From positions 930,001-994,000 of the forward strand of contig NZ_QFYR01000001.1 in the NCBI RefSeq assembly GCF_003254705.1: a DNA stretch of 64,000 bases. Reading direction: 5' to 3'. The notes beneath the pieces were generated by a model. The model did not search any database. It had not been told where the DNA came from and saw nothing but the letters and a program-made list of their open reading frames with translations. The DNA is from Phenylobacterium deserti (GTDB lineage Bacteria > Pseudomonadota > Alphaproteobacteria > Caulobacterales > Caulobacteraceae). The position numbers and the translations under genes are program-made. How positions within the stretch are numbered: position 1 is the first letter of the stretch; each line of letters opens with the position of its first letter. This document shows positions 9,039-18,560 of this stretch, piece by piece.

Positions 9039-10568
9039 ATGTTCGACGCACTTACAGATCGGCTTTCAGGCGTTTTCGACCGGCTTTCCGGGCGCGGCGT
9101 GCTGTCCGACAAGGACATCGACGAAGCGCTGCGCGAAGTTCGCGTCGCCCTCCTCGAGGCCGACGTCGCCCTGCCGGTGGTGCGTGAGTTCATCGCCAAG
9201 GCCAAGGAACAGGCGACCGGCGAGGCGGTGATCCGCTCCGTCCGTCCGGCCGACCAGGTGGTCAAGATCACCTACGATGGCCTGGTGGACATGCTGGGTG
9301 GCGAGGGCGAGCCCGAAGGGCTGAACCTTTCCATGAACCCGCCGACCGTCATCCTGATGGCCGGCCTGCAGGGTTCGGGCAAGACCACCACGGCGGGCAA
9401 GCTCGCCCTACGGCTGGGCAAGGAGCGCAAGCGCGTCCTTCTGGCCTCGCTCGACACCCGCCGCCCGGCGGCTATGGAACAGCTGGCGACGCTGGCCAAG
9501 CAGGCGGGCGTCGACAGCCTGCCGATCGTCCAGGGCCAGTCCGCGCCTGACATCGCCCGTCGAGCGCTTTCGTCGGCCAAGCTGCAGGGCTTCGACGTCG
9601 TCATCCTCGACACCGCCGGCCGCACCACGCTGGACGAGCAGATGATGACCGAGGCGGCCGAGATCGCCCGGATCGCCAATCCGTCCGAAACCCTGCTGGT
9701 GGCTGACAGCCTGACCGGTCAGGACGCGGTTCGCACGGCCAAGGCCTTCCACGAGCGTCTGCCGCTCACCGGCCTGGTGCTGACCCGCGCGGACGGTGAC
9801 GGCCGCGGCGGTGCCGCTCTCTCGATGCGGGCTGTCACCGGCCTGCCGATCAAATTCCTTGGCGTATCCGAAAAACTCGAAGGCCTGGACGCCTTCGACG
9901 CCCGCCGTGTGGCTGGCCGCATCCTGGGTCAGGGCGACGTGGTCGCGCTGGTCGAGAAGGCCGCTCAGGAGATCGACGCGGCCAAGGCCGAGGCCATGGC
10001 GAAGAAGCTGGCCAAGGGTCAGTTCGACCTCGACATGATGGCCGAGCAGCTCAAGCAGATGAAGCGCATGGGCGGAATGGAAGGCCTGATGGGCCTGCTC
10101 CCCGGCGTTCAGAAGATGAAGAAGCAGATCGCCGAGAGCGGAGTGACCGACAAGATGGTCGACCGCCAGGCGGCGATCATCTCGTCCATGACCAAGGCCG
10201 AGCGGAAGAAGCCTGACATCCTCCAGGCCTCGCGCAAGCGCCGCATCGCGGCCGGCGCCGGCGTGGACGTTGCCGACGTGAACCGTCTGTTGAAACAACA
10301 CCGCCAGATGGCCGACGCCTTCAAGTCCCTGAGCCGCGACGGCGGCAAGGGCTTCGCCAAGATGGCGGGCATGCTGGGCGGCATGGGCGGGGCGGACATG
10401 GCCAAGCTCAAGGCGCTGGCGCCCGGCGGCAAGATGCCGAGCGCCGAAGAGATGGAGCAGCTCTCGCAGCAGCTCGGAAAGATGGGCGGCGGCGGGCCTG
10501 GCGGCCTGAAGCTCCCTGGCCTGGGCGGCGGCGGACTGCCCCCCGGCTACAACCCCTTCAAGAAATAA
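9039..10568 (+). CDS. ffh: Signal recognition particle protein Ffh
   Basis: 509 residues. The GTPase of the SRP binds signal peptides of nascent membrane proteins together with SRP RNA and hands them to FtsY. An N-domain four-helix bundle comes first, then the G domain with P-loop GLQGSGKTTTAGK (about 109-121), DTRRPAA and DTAGR, and a Met-rich M domain (about 330-450) ending in a Gly-rich tail. AAGGAAG at 9028-9034 is a good ribosome binding site. It heads the ffh-rpsP-rimM run. Confidence 0.97.
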   Translation: MFDALTDRLSGVFDRLSGRGVLSDKDIDEALREVRVALLEADVALPVVREFIAKAKEQATGEAVIRSVRPADQVVKITYDGLVDMLGGEGEPEGLNLSMNPPTVILMAGLQGSGKTTTAGKLALRLGKERKRVLLASLDTRRPAAMEQLATLAKQAGVDSLPIVQGQSAPDIARRALSSAKLQGFDVVILDTAGRTTLDEQMMTEAAEIARIANPSETLLVADSLTGQDAVRTAKAFHERLPLTGLVLTRADGDGRGGAALSMRAVTGLPIKFLGVSEKLEGLDAFDARRVAGRILGQGDVVALVEKAAQEIDAAKAEAMAKKLAKGQFDLDMMAEQLKQMKRMGGMEGLMGLLPGVQKMKKQIAESGVTDKMVDRQAAIISSMTKAERKKPDILQASRKRRIAAGAGVDVADVNRLLKQHRQMADAFKSLSRDGGKGFAKMAGMLGGMGGADMAKLKALAPGGKMPSAEEMEQLSQQLGKMGGGGPGGLKLPGLGGGGLPPGYNPFKK

Positions 10569-10592
10569 CCTGATCTACAAAGAGGACTACCA

Positions 10593-11060
10593 ATGCTGAA
10601 GATCCGTCTGGCCCGTGGCGGCGCCAAGAAGCGCCCCTACTACTCGATCGTCGTCGCCGACAGCCACAGCCCGCGCGATGGCCGCTTCATCGAGAAGGTC
10701 GGCTCCTACAACCCGCTGCTCAAGAAGGACGATCCGAACCGCGTCGTCCTGAAGGTCGAGCGGATCCAGGAGTGGATCGCCAAGGGCGCCCAGCCGACCG
10801 ACCGCGTCCAGCGCGAGCTGGCCAAGCAAGGCATCGGCCAATGGACCAACAGCAGCAACCCGAAGAAGGGCGAGCCCGGCCAGAAGGCCAAGGAACGTGC
10901 GGAAGAGCGCGCCCAGCGCGAAGCCGACCGCGCCGCCGCTGAAGCTGAAGCCGCCGCTGCGGCCTCGGCTGCCCCGGCTGAAGAGCCGGTCGCTGAAGAA
11001 GCTCCGGCCGCCGCCGAAGAAGCTCCCGCCGCGGAAGCCGCTTCGGAAGAACAAGCCTAA
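10593..11060 (+). CDS. rpsP: 30S ribosomal protein S16 with long Ala/Glu tail
   Basis: 155 residues. The first 85 or so are typical S16 ([35 protein letters not shown]). The remainder is a low-complexity Ala/Glu/Pro/Lys extension, a feature of alphaproteobacterial S16. A ribosome binding site AGAGGA precedes the ATG. It lies 24 nt after ffh. Confidence 0.97.
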   Translation: MLKIRLARGGAKKRPYYSIVVADSHSPRDGRFIEKVGSYNPLLKKDDPNRVVLKVERIQEWIAKGAQPTDRVQRELAKQGIGQWTNSSNPKKGEPGQKAKERAEERAQREADRAAAEAEAAAAASAAPAEEPVAEEAPAAAEEAPAAEAASEEQA

Positions 11061-11119
11061 GCACACGCTGCTTGCAGCCGCCCGCCGCGAAGTTCGAGGC
11101 GGGCGGCTCGCGCTTGCGC

Positions 11120-11644
11120 ATGTCCGAGACGTCCGACCTCATCCTTGTCGCCCGCGTCGCCGGCGCTTTTGGCGTGAAGGGCGAGGTGCGCCTGACGGCC
11201 TACACGGCCGACCCCTTGGCGCTGATCGACTACAAGACTCTGCTGCGGAAGGACGGCTCGGCGGGCCTGACGGTTCTCTCCGGCCGCCCAGACAAGCGGG
11301 GGTTCGTGGGGCGCGTCGCCGAGGTCGAGACCCGCGAACAGGCCGAGGCGATGCGCGGCCTCGAGCTCTATGTGCCGCGCGAGGCGCTTCCGGAGCCGGA
11401 TGAAGACGAATTCTACCTCACCGACCTGATCGGGCTGACCGTCGTATCGGCGGAAGGCGAGCCCATGGGCCGCGTGAAGTCGGTGCAGGATTTCGGCGCC
11501 GGCGATCTGCTTGAAATCCAGCCGCCGCCCGGTTCCGAAAAGGGGGCCGCGACCTGGTACCTGCCCTTCACCAAGGAAGCCGTGCCGGAGGTGCGCCTCG
11601 CCGAGGGCAAGCTCATCGGCGTGCCCCCTGAAGAGATCGAATAG
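11120..11644 (+). CDS. rimM: Ribosome maturation factor RimM
   Basis: About 174 residues from ATG 11120. A TTG at 11072 would add 16 residues with no family similarity. RimM helps 30S subunit maturation and binds S19. The N-terminal barrel motif LVARVAGAFGVKGEVRL and the PRC-barrel part (EFYLTDLIGLTV, GDLLEIQPP, LPFTKEAVPEV) are clear. It follows rpsP as in many bacteria, but trmD and rplS are not next on this strand. Confidence 0.94.
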   Translation: MSETSDLILVARVAGAFGVKGEVRLTAYTADPLALIDYKTLLRKDGSAGLTVLSGRPDKRGFVGRVAEVETREQAEAMRGLELYVPREALPEPDEDEFYLTDLIGLTVVSAEGEPMGRVKSVQDFGAGDLLEIQPPPGSEKGAATWYLPFTKEAVPEVRLAEGKLIGVPPEEIE

Positions 11645-11648
11645 GCGT

Positions 11649-11789
11649 CTAGAATACGCCTGGGACGCCGTGCGCGACCCAGCCCCACGCAAAACCTGTC
11701 GCGGCGAGAACGCCGAACAGCATCACCGCTTCCGGCACGGAGCCGGGATCCCGCCGACGTCGGCGCTTCAGGGCAAGAGCCTGGATCAT
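11649..11789 (-). CDS. Possible small single-pass membrane protein
   Basis: 46 residues: a basic N-terminus (LKRRRRRDPG), then one hydrophobic segment (AVMLFGVLAATGFAWGW). A GAGGA ribosome binding site lies about 9 nt before the ATG. The stop is 4 nt from the rimM stop, on the opposite strand. No family recognised; reality rests on the ribosome binding site and the transmembrane pattern. Confidence 0.45.
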   Translation of the reverse strand: MIQALALKRRRRRDPGSVPEAVMLFGVLAATGFAWGWVAHGVPGVF

Positions 11790-11916
11790 TGGGCGGTCCT
11801 CATCACTCGGTAAAAACCACCACGGGACCGAGCGGGTTCCGCGGCCCACGACCCAAGCCGGGTCTCTGTTGTTGGCGCCCGCAAATGCCCGCCATGCCAC
11901 GGAACCGCCTGCGCTT

Positions 11917-12020
11917 GCCGCCGTTAGCTGTCTGTGACGGCGGCCCTACGACGCCCCCCGATGTATTGCCCCGTCTCATCGAAGCCCTGGCGCTGGCTCA
12001 GCCGCGCCAGGGCTTTTTAC
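11917..12020 (+). ncRNA. Candidate structured RNA ending in a terminator
   Basis: A 10-bp hairpin (arms 11917-11926 and 11935-11944), a 38-nt single-stranded pyrimidine-rich linker (CCCCCCG, GCCCCGTCTC) and a strong terminator hairpin follow one another in a region with no credible + strand gene. This is the layout of a small trans-acting RNA, or simply the distal 3' untranslated region of rimM. Confidence 0.25.
11983..12019 (+). terminator. Strong rho-independent terminator
   Basis: An 11-bp perfect stem (arms 11983-11993, AGCCCTGGCGC, and 12004-12014) is followed directly by TTTTTA. The T-run is only on the + side, so it ends + strand transcription, 340 nt after rimM, and shields the convergent rplS. 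Confidence 0.85.
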
Positions 12021-12090
12021 TTTTGCAGCAACAAAAACGGCGGCTCAGGTCACCCTGGCCGCCGCTTCTGATCTGTCGAAGTTCGAAGCC

Positions 12091-12489
12091 TTAGGCTTCG
12101 GTCGTCTCGGTCGGCTCGGCCTTGGCGGCGGTCATCTGACGCTCGGCGATCCGGGCCGACTTACCGCGGCGGTCGCGCAGGTAGTACAGCTTGGCGCGAC
12201 GGACGACGCCGCGACGCTTCACTTCGATGCTTTCGATCATCGGCGACAGGATCGGGAACACGCGTTCCACGCCTTCGCCGAAGGAAATCTTGCGGACGGT
12301 GAAGCTCTCGTCCACGCCCTGGCCGCCACGGGCGATGCAGACGCCTTCGTAGGCCTGAACGCGTTCGCGCTCGCCTTCCTTGATGCGCACGTTCACGCGC
12401 ACGGTGTCGCCGGGACGGAACTCAGGGACGCTGCGGTTGGCCAGCAGACGGTCAGCTTCTTCCTTGCGGAGCTGTTCGATCAAGTTCAT
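12091..12489 (-). CDS. rplS: 50S ribosomal protein L19
   Basis: 132 residues, with the L19 signature [22 protein letters not shown], written here only in part ([15 protein letters not shown]), and [11 protein letters not shown] in the middle. It contacts 16S rRNA at the subunit interface. It lies 21 nt after trmD and is probably cotranscribed. Confidence 0.97.
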   Translation of the reverse strand: MNLIEQLRKEEADRLLANRSVPEFRPGDTVRVNVRIKEGERERVQAYEGVCIARGGQGVDESFTVRKISFGEGVERVFPILSPMIESIEVKRRGVVRRAKLYYLRDRRGKSARIAERQMTAAKAEPTETTEA

Positions 12490-12510
12490 CGGTTCATTCC
12501 TTACTGGGCT

Positions 12511-13221
12511 TCAATCGCCCTTTGCCTGTTGATTGGCGGTTCGCCGCGCCCACAAGTCCGGACGCCGCTCCCGCGTAGTCTCTTCCCGCTTCGCCTGCCG
12601 CCACTTCCGGATCTCGGCGTGGTTGCCGCTCAGCAGAACCTCGGGGATGTCCTGCCCTTCGAACGTCCGCGGTCGCGTGTACTGCGGATGCTCAAGAAGC
12701 CCGTCCTCGAAGCTTTCTTCACTCAAGCTCTCGGCCTGCCCCAACACACCGGGAACCAGCCGTACGCAGGCCTCGATGGTCACCAGGGCCGCCGCCTCGC
12801 CGCCGGCGAGCACCGCGTCCCCGACGGAGACCTCTTCGAACCCCCGGGCGTCGAGCACCCGCTGATCCACCCCTTCGAACCGCCCGCACAGGACGATCAG
12901 TCCCGGACCTGCGGCCCACTCACGAACCCGCGCCTGGGAAAGGGGCCGACCCCGGGCGCTCATGTACAAAAGCGGCCGCCCCCGCCGATCCACGCTGTCC
13001 AGCGCAGAAGCGATGACGTCCGCTCGCATCACCTGTCCCGGACCGCCACCCGCAGGGGTGTCGTCGAGGAAGCCGCGCTTATCTGTGGAAAAGCCCCGAA
13101 TGTCCAGCGTTTCCAGAGTCCAAAGGCCGTGCTCGCGCCATGCCGTCCCGATCAGGGAAACGCCCAGAGGGCCCGGAAACGCGTCCGGGAACATGGTGAG
13201 GACCGTGGTGTCGAAGGACAT
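12511..13221 (-). CDS. trmD: tRNA (guanine-37-N1)-methyltransferase
   Basis: 236 residues from ATG 13221 ([12 protein letters not shown]); the frame extends to 13290 without family similarity. A SPOUT-fold enzyme that methylates G37 next to the anticodon using S-adenosylmethionine. The trefoil-knot segment ([22 protein letters not shown]) and the C-terminal [12 protein letters not shown] and [10 protein letters not shown] motifs are clear. It is upstream of rplS on the minus strand. Confidence 0.96.
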   Translation of the reverse strand: MSFDTTVLTMFPDAFPGPLGVSLIGTAWREHGLWTLETLDIRGFSTDKRGFLDDTPAGGGPGQVMRADVIASALDSVDRRGRPLLYMSARGRPLSQARVREWAAGPGLIVLCGRFEGVDQRVLDARGFEEVSVGDAVLAGGEAAALVTIEACVRLVPGVLGQAESLSEESFEDGLLEHPQYTRPRTFEGQDIPEVLLSGNHAEIRKWRQAKREETTRERRPDLWARRTANQQAKGD

Positions 13222-13393
13222 GGCGCGGCAAAGGCCCGCATAGGCCGGCGACGTCAAGCTGATCGGTGGCTCAGCGGCCCCGAACCGCACCCGCCGCCGG
13301 CGGCGCTTGCCGCCGCGTCACGCCTTGCAGCCCCGCAACGCCCCGCGTAAGCGAGCGGCTTCGCGGGTGGGATTGCAGAGAAGCGGGCGGCGC

Positions 13394-14254
13394 ATGGACA
13401 CCGACAACCTGGTGGAGACCCTCAAGCTCGAGCGGATCGAAGTGAACCTCTTCCGGGGCGACACCCCGGACAAGGATCGCGGCCGCATCTTCGGCGGCCA
13501 GGTCATCGCCCAGTCCCTGCTGGCCGCCTATGAGACGGTGGAAGAGCGGATCTGCCACTCCCTCCATTGCTACTTCATCCGGCCAGGCGATCCGCGCGTG
13601 CCGATCGTCTTCGAGGTGGACCGCGCCCGTGACGGCGGCAGCTTCACGACCCGCCGGGTGATCGCCGTCCAGCACGGCCAGCAGATATTCAACCTCGCCG
13701 CTTCGTTCCAGGCGCCGGAAGACGGGCTCGAGCACCAGACGGCCATGCCGGCCAACCCCGATCCGCAGACCCTGGAAGACGACCTCGTCCGTCGCAAGGA
13801 AGCGATGAAGGACGCGCCGGAGGCCGCTCGCCGCTGGCTCGAGGCGCCGCAGCCGATTGAGATCCGCAGCGTCGACCTGCGCATGGGCGCGACGCCGCCC
13901 GCCGCCGAGGCCGAGCAGCAAGTGTGGTTCCGCGCCCGCGCGCCCATCGGCGACGATCCGCGGATGCACCAGGTGATCCTGGCCTACGCCTCCGACATGA
14001 GCCTGCTCGGCACCGCCCTTCGGCCGCACGGCGTCGGCTTCGAGCACCGGCAGCTGCAAGCGGCGAGCCTCGACCACGCCATGTGGTTCCACAAGCCGTT
14101 CAACTTCAACGACTGGCTTCTCTATGCCCAGGACAGCCCGTCGGCCTCGGGCGGCCGCGGCTTTGCGCGCGGCGCAATCTACGACCAGTCAGGCGTCCTG
14201 GTGGCCTCCACCGCCCAGGAAGGCCTGATCCGCATGCGCAAGCCGAAGGACTGA
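13394..14254 (+). CDS. tesB: Acyl-CoA thioesterase II
   Basis: 286 residues from ATG 13394, the same length as E. coli TesB; the open frame begins at 13307 but that stretch has no family similarity. A double hotdog fold hydrolyses acyl-CoA to free fatty acid and CoA. GRIFGGQVIAQSL and LHCYFIRPGDP mark the first hotdog, and LDHAMWFHKPFNFNDWLLY with the QS...G...G ending mark the second. It is monocistronic, divergent from trmD and convergent with the LysR gene. Confidence 0.93.
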   Translation: MDTDNLVETLKLERIEVNLFRGDTPDKDRGRIFGGQVIAQSLLAAYETVEERICHSLHCYFIRPGDPRVPIVFEVDRARDGGSFTTRRVIAVQHGQQIFNLAASFQAPEDGLEHQTAMPANPDPQTLEDDLVRRKEAMKDAPEAARRWLEAPQPIEIRSVDLRMGATPPAAEAEQQVWFRARAPIGDDPRMHQVILAYASDMSLLGTALRPHGVGFEHRQLQAASLDHAMWFHKPFNFNDWLLYAQDSPSASGGRGFARGAIYDQSGVLVASTAQEGLIRMRKPKD

Positions 14255-15151
14255 TCAGGTCTTGAGGTAGGCGGAAACGCCCTCCACGAGGTGGTCGAAC
14301 ATCAGTCGGATGCGGCGGCTGGCGCGCAGGTTCTCGTGCATGACGATCCAGACGCCCAACCGCAGGATCTCGAACTCCGGCAGCAGGCGAACGAGGCCAT
14401 AGCGGGCGCCGAGCGGCGCCTGCACAACGCCGACGCCGAAGCCGGCTCGCACCGCGGCGAGCTGGGCAAGGTCGCTGTCGGATCGAAAGGCGAAGCTTTC
14501 CCGCGTGATCGCCACCTGCATGCCCTGCAGCGATTGCACCTGTCGCACCCGACGATCGCTGTCGATGCCGACCACCGGGTGCTGGAACACGGCATCCAGA
14601 CTGTCCGGCGCCCCATAGCGCGCGACATAGTCCGACGTGGCGAAGAAGCCCAACGGGACCTCGCCGACCTTGCGGGCCACCAGCGCCGACTGGCTGGGCG
14701 CCACCATCCTCACGGCGATATCCGCCTCGCGCCGCAGAAGATCCTGGGTGTCGTTGGACAGCGTCAGCTCGATGACCGCCCCGCTGTGTCGCTCCCGGAA
14801 GCCGGTCAGCATCGGCGGCAGCACTTCCGCGCCGAACATCTCGCTGGCGGTGATGCGAATGGGACCGGAGACCCCTTCGGCGGCTACGCTGGCGTCGCGC
14901 ATGGCCGCCGCCGCTTGGGCGGCCATATCAGCCAGGTGCGGTCGGAGCTCCACGGCGAGCTCGGTCGGCTGCAGACCGCGCGGAGAGCGGACGAACAGCG
15001 GCGCGCCGAGGCGGGTTTCCAGCGCTTCGACATGGCGGCCCAGCGTGGGCTGGGTAAGACCCCGCGCCCGGGCTGCGGCCGACAGGCTGCCGGTCTCCAG
15101 CACGGCGTGCAGGCTCTGGAAGAGGTCCCAGTCCGGAAGGCTTCCACTCAT
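14255..15151 (-). CDS. LysR-family transcriptional regulator
   Basis: 298 residues. The N-terminal winged helix-turn-helix (GSLSAAARARGLTQ, LGRHVEALETRLG) is followed by a periplasmic-binding-protein-like effector domain from about residue 95. It is divergent from an NAD-dependent epimerase-type gene 89 nt away, the usual arrangement of a LysR regulator and its target (inference). The ligand cannot be read from the sequence. Confidence 0.92.
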   Translation of the reverse strand: MSGSLPDWDLFQSLHAVLETGSLSAAARARGLTQPTLGRHVEALETRLGAPLFVRSPRGLQPTELAVELRPHLADMAAQAAAAMRDASVAAEGVSGPIRITASEMFGAEVLPPMLTGFRERHSGAVIELTLSNDTQDLLRREADIAVRMVAPSQSALVARKVGEVPLGFFATSDYVARYGAPDSLDAVFQHPVVGIDSDRRVRQVQSLQGMQVAITRESFAFRSDSDLAQLAAVRAGFGVGVVQAPLGARYGLVRLLPEFEILRLGVWIVMHENLRASRRIRLMFDHLVEGVSAYLKT

Positions 15152-15240
15152 ACGCTAATGTATAGCCGACCTTAGATATTCCACAATTTCGTTTAGCGCC
15201 GTCTCTGCGCACCTTCTGGCCGTCAACACGGAGACGAGCC

Positions 15241-16218
15241 ATGGAACAAGACAACGCACCCTTGGCGCTGGTCATCGGCGCCACGGGCGGGATCGGCGGC
15301 GCGGTCGCTGAGCGGCTGGTCGCACGCGGCTGGCGCGTCCGGGCCCTCAACCGCAGCCCCCAGACGGCCAAAGGCCCGCGCGGCCTGGAATGGGTGCAGG
15401 GCGACGCCATGCTGGCGGCCGATGTGCGCCGCGCGGCCGAAGGGGCGCAGCTGATCTTCCATGGCGCCAACCCGCCGGGCTACCGCGGCTGGGGCGCGCT
15501 GGTCCTGCCGATGCTGCGTAACACCATCGCCGCGGCGGAGGCGATAGGGGCGCGGATCCTGTTCCCCGGGACGATCTATAATTATGGCCCTGACGCCTTT
15601 CCGCTGATCGACGAAGATGCCCCCCAGCAGCCGACGACCCGCAAGGGCGCGATCCGGGTGCAAATGGAAGCGGCGCTGGCCGAGGCCGCCTCCGCCGGCA
15701 CGCCGGTGACGATCGTGCGGGCAGGCGACTTCTTCGGACCCAAGGCGGGCAACACCTGGTTCAGCCAGGGCCTGATCAAGCCAAACGAGCCGCTGTCCTC
15801 CATCACCTACCCCGGCCCGCTGGCGGTGGAACACAGCTGGGCCTACCTGCCCGATCTCGCGCAGGCCATGGTGCGGCTGGTTGAGCAGCCGGGCGCCGGC
15901 GCCTTCGAGAGCTACCACCTCGCCGGTCACCGCATGACTGGACGCCAGCTGGTCGCCGAGCTGGAGCAGGTCGCTGGGCGACGCCTGGCAGTGAAGCGCC
16001 TCCCCTGGCTGGCGCTCAAAGCCATGTCGCCGTTCAACGAAACCCTCCGCGAGCTGATGGAGGTTCGCTATCTTTGGGAGACGCCTGTGCTGCTCGACAA
16101 CACCCGGCTGCGGGCCCGACTAGGCGAAGAGCCGCATACGCCGCTTGCGACCGCCCTGGAGACGACCCTGCGCGGAATGGGAGCTTTGCCGCAATATCCT
16201 GCCGCTCTGGCGGCGTGA
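15241..16218 (+). CDS. NAD-dependent epimerase/dehydratase family protein
   Basis: 325 residues of the extended or atypical SDR type. The nucleotide-binding loop VIGATGGIGGAVAERL is at residues 13-28. A YNYGP segment follows IFPGT near residue 117, in the place of the SDR Tyr. The C-terminal half resembles nucleoside-sugar epimerases. Substrate not predictable. It is likely controlled by the divergent LysR gene. Confidence 0.85.
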   Translation: MEQDNAPLALVIGATGGIGGAVAERLVARGWRVRALNRSPQTAKGPRGLEWVQGDAMLAADVRRAAEGAQLIFHGANPPGYRGWGALVLPMLRNTIAAAEAIGARILFPGTIYNYGPDAFPLIDEDAPQQPTTRKGAIRVQMEAALAEAASAGTPVTIVRAGDFFGPKAGNTWFSQGLIKPNEPLSSITYPGPLAVEHSWAYLPDLAQAMVRLVEQPGAGAFESYHLAGHRMTGRQLVAELEQVAGRRLAVKRLPWLALKAMSPFNETLRELMEVRYLWETPVLLDNTRLRARLGEEPHTPLATALETTLRGMGALPQYPAALAA

Positions 16219-16224
16219 CAGACC

Positions 16225-16250
16225 GCCTGCGGCAAGAAATTGCCGCAGGC
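16225..16250 (+). terminator. Perfect hairpin after the epimerase gene
   Basis: An 11-bp perfect stem (16225-16235 with 16240-16250) closes a GAAA tetraloop, 6 nt after the epimerase stop. No long T-run follows (CCCGTCATTT), so it is a probable but not ideal terminator, lying 60 nt upstream of leuC. Confidence 0.55.
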
Positions 16251-16311
16251 CCCGTCATTTGCCGCGTTGCAGCACTAGACGCGCGCGCGTCCGACGACCT
16301 ACATGCGCTGC

Positions 16312-17736
16312 ATGTCCGGCAAGACCCTCTACGACAAGATCTGGGACGCTCACGTCGTCAGCCAACAGGACGGCGAGGCGATCCTCTATATCGACCTGCA
16401 CCTCATCCACGAGGTCACGACTCCGCAGGCCTTTGCGGGCCTCAGAGCCAACGGACGCAAGGTGCGCCGGCCGGACCGCACGCTTGCGGTGGCCGACCAC
16501 AACGTGCCGACCGAAGGCCAGGAGCTCGGCGTCCGCGCTGTGGCCGACGAAGAAGCGCGCCTGCAACTTGAGACGTTGGAGCGCAACGTCGCCGACAACG
16601 GCATTCAGTTCTTCGGCATGGGCGACGTGCGCAACGGCATCGTCCACGTGGTGGGCCCGGAGCAAGGCCGCACCCAGCCAGGCATGACCATCGTCTGCGG
16701 CGACAGCCACACCTCGACGCACGGCGCGTTCGGAGCCTTGGCCCAGGGCATCGGCACCTCCGAGGTCGAGCACGTCCTGGCGACCCAGACCCTGCGCCAA
16801 AAGAAGTCGAAGAACATGCGGGTGCTGATCGAGGGCCAACCCGCCCCCGGCGTCGGCGCCAAGGACTTCGCCTTGGCCGTGATCGGCGCCATCGGCACCG
16901 CCGGCGGCACCGGCTATGTCATTGAGTACGCCGGCGACGCCATTCGCGCCCTGTCCATGGAAGGGCGGATGACGCTCTGCAACCTGACCATCGAGGCGGG
17001 CGCCCGCGCTGGCCTGGTGGCTCCGGACCAGACCACCTTCGACTACATCCGCGGTCGCCCGGCCGCGCCCAAGGGCGGCGCCTGGGACATGGCCGTCGAA
17101 TATTGGAAAAGCTTCTACACGGACGAGGACGCGGTGTTCGACCGCGAGGTCCGCATCGACGCCTCCAAGATCGCGCCCCTGGTGACCTGGGGCACCAGCC
17201 CCGAGGACGTCATCGCCATCACGGACGTCGTTCCCGACCCGGCCAGCTTCTCCACCCCGGACAAGCGCGCCGCCGCCGAACGCGCCCTGGAATACATGGG
17301 CCTGCAAGCCGGCCAGCCGATCACCGAAGCCAAGGTCGACGTGGTCTTCATCGGCTCGTGCACCAACAGCCGCATTGAGGACCTGCGCGCCGCGGCTCAG
17401 GTGGTGCAGACCGCCTTCGTCAACGGCAAGCTGGTGGCGCCGCACGTCCGCGCCATGGTGGTGCCGGGCTCCGGCCTCGTCTCCGCGCAGGCCGAGGAAG
17501 AGGGTCTGGACGCCATCTTCAAGGCCGCCGGCTTCGAATGGCGTGAACCCGGCTGCTCCATGTGCCTCGGCATGAACCCGGACCGGCTGAAGCCCTTCGA
17601 ACGTTGCGCCTCCACCTCGAACCGCAACTTCGAAGGCCGCCAGGGCCGCAACGGCCGCACCCACCTGATGAGCCCGGCCATGGCGGCGGCGGCGGCGATC
17701 GCCGGCCACATCGCCGACGTCCGCGACTTCGTCTGA
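16312..17736 (+). CDS. leuC: 3-isopropylmalate dehydratase large subunit
   Basis: 474 residues from the ATG at 16312 ([12 protein letters not shown]); another ATG is at 16303. This aconitase-family subunit holds the 4Fe-4S cluster, with Cys residues in GSCTNSR and in the [11 protein letters not shown] motif. With LeuD it isomerises 2- to 3-isopropylmalate in leucine synthesis. Its stop codon overlaps the start of a membrane protein gene that separates it from leuD. Confidence 0.97.
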   Translation: MSGKTLYDKIWDAHVVSQQDGEAILYIDLHLIHEVTTPQAFAGLRANGRKVRRPDRTLAVADHNVPTEGQELGVRAVADEEARLQLETLERNVADNGIQFFGMGDVRNGIVHVVGPEQGRTQPGMTIVCGDSHTSTHGAFGALAQGIGTSEVEHVLATQTLRQKKSKNMRVLIEGQPAPGVGAKDFALAVIGAIGTAGGTGYVIEYAGDAIRALSMEGRMTLCNLTIEAGARAGLVAPDQTTFDYIRGRPAAPKGGAWDMAVEYWKSFYTDEDAVFDREVRIDASKIAPLVTWGTSPEDVIAITDVVPDPASFSTPDKRAAAERALEYMGLQAGQPITEAKVDVVFIGSCTNSRIEDLRAAAQVVQTAFVNGKLVAPHVRAMVVPGSGLVSAQAEEEGLDAIFKAAGFEWREPGCSMCLGMNPDRLKPFERCASTSNRNFEGRQGRNGRTHLMSPAMAAAAAIAGHIADVRDFV

Positions 17737-18548
17737 TGTACCTGAGGTACGGTCAGTCGCGAGTCGTGCTGACCGTGCTCAGCGCCGTATTAGGCGCTGT
17801 CGGAACAGGTCGTTTCGGCGTCGCTATCTTCTGCGGCTGCGCCTCGCCTGCCGTCGTGCTTGTTGCGATCACCAGTCTGTTCTTCTGCATCGTCGGAGCA
17901 GTCGGTCTGCTGAGTATGCTGCGCCAGCGCCTGCGGCCCGCCGGAGAGGCTTATGTGCACAGGCAGCGCACCAACATCGCCCTTGCGAGTATCATCGGCG
18001 GTTTGGTCGCCCTGAGCACGGTGGCGTCGGCCGCGCAGATCTGGGAAGTCCACAACCTACAAGCTACGCGGGTTTCAGGTGAGGCCGAGCACCTACATCC
18101 GGGAGCGGGCGGGCGGCGGAGCGGACGAAGCCTGCAAATCAAGATCGCAGGTGAACCACGTTGGCTGGAGTGGTCCTGCTTCGTGCTTTGCAAGCCATAC
18201 AGAGGTTTGAGGCAACTGCAGGATAAGCCTTGGCCACAGGTGGACGCTCAGCATCTGAATGGCCAGCTGATTGGGCTCACGGTCGCCGGCGTCACTTATC
18301 TTCGGCCGGCTGACGAGCGTGTGCGTGCAGGTTTGGAGAGCGCCCTGAGCCTGTTCTTCTCTCTGGGTGTCGCGATCGGACTTCTAGCTCTTGCACTGCA
18401 GTGGCGAAAGCACCGCCCCTCGCGCTACTCCGCGCCCACTCCAGCAGAGTCCAACCGCGCACGCACGTTGATGCGCCGCGCGACAGGCGGCATTCGAGAA
18501 CGCGGTCGCGCCAACACACCCTTTGATGCCTCGCGCCGAGACCGCTAA
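17736..18548 (+). CDS. Unknown four-helix membrane protein inserted between leuC and leuD
   Basis: 270 residues from the ATG overlapping the leuC stop (TGATG). Three hydrophobic segments lie at about 9-33, 37-62 and 77-97. A soluble domain with scattered Cys and Trp residues follows (100-205), then a fourth segment (LFFSLGVAIGLLALAL) near 213-232 and a basic tail rich in Arg. No family recognised. The DNA is less GC-biased at third positions than the leu genes on either side, suggesting later insertion (inference). It ends 12 nt before leuD, so it is cotranscribed with the leu genes. Confidence 0.75.
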   Translation: MYLRYGQSRVVLTVLSAVLGAVGTGRFGVAIFCGCASPAVVLVAITSLFFCIVGAVGLLSMLRQRLRPAGEAYVHRQRTNIALASIIGGLVALSTVASAAQIWEVHNLQATRVSGEAEHLHPGAGGRRSGRSLQIKIAGEPRWLEWSCFVLCKPYRGLRQLQDKPWPQVDAQHLNGQLIGLTVAGVTYLRPADERVRAGLESALSLFFSLGVAIGLLALALQWRKHRPSRYSAPTPAESNRARTLMRRATGGIRERGRANTPFDASRRDR

Positions 18549-18560
18549 GGAAGCCTCGCA

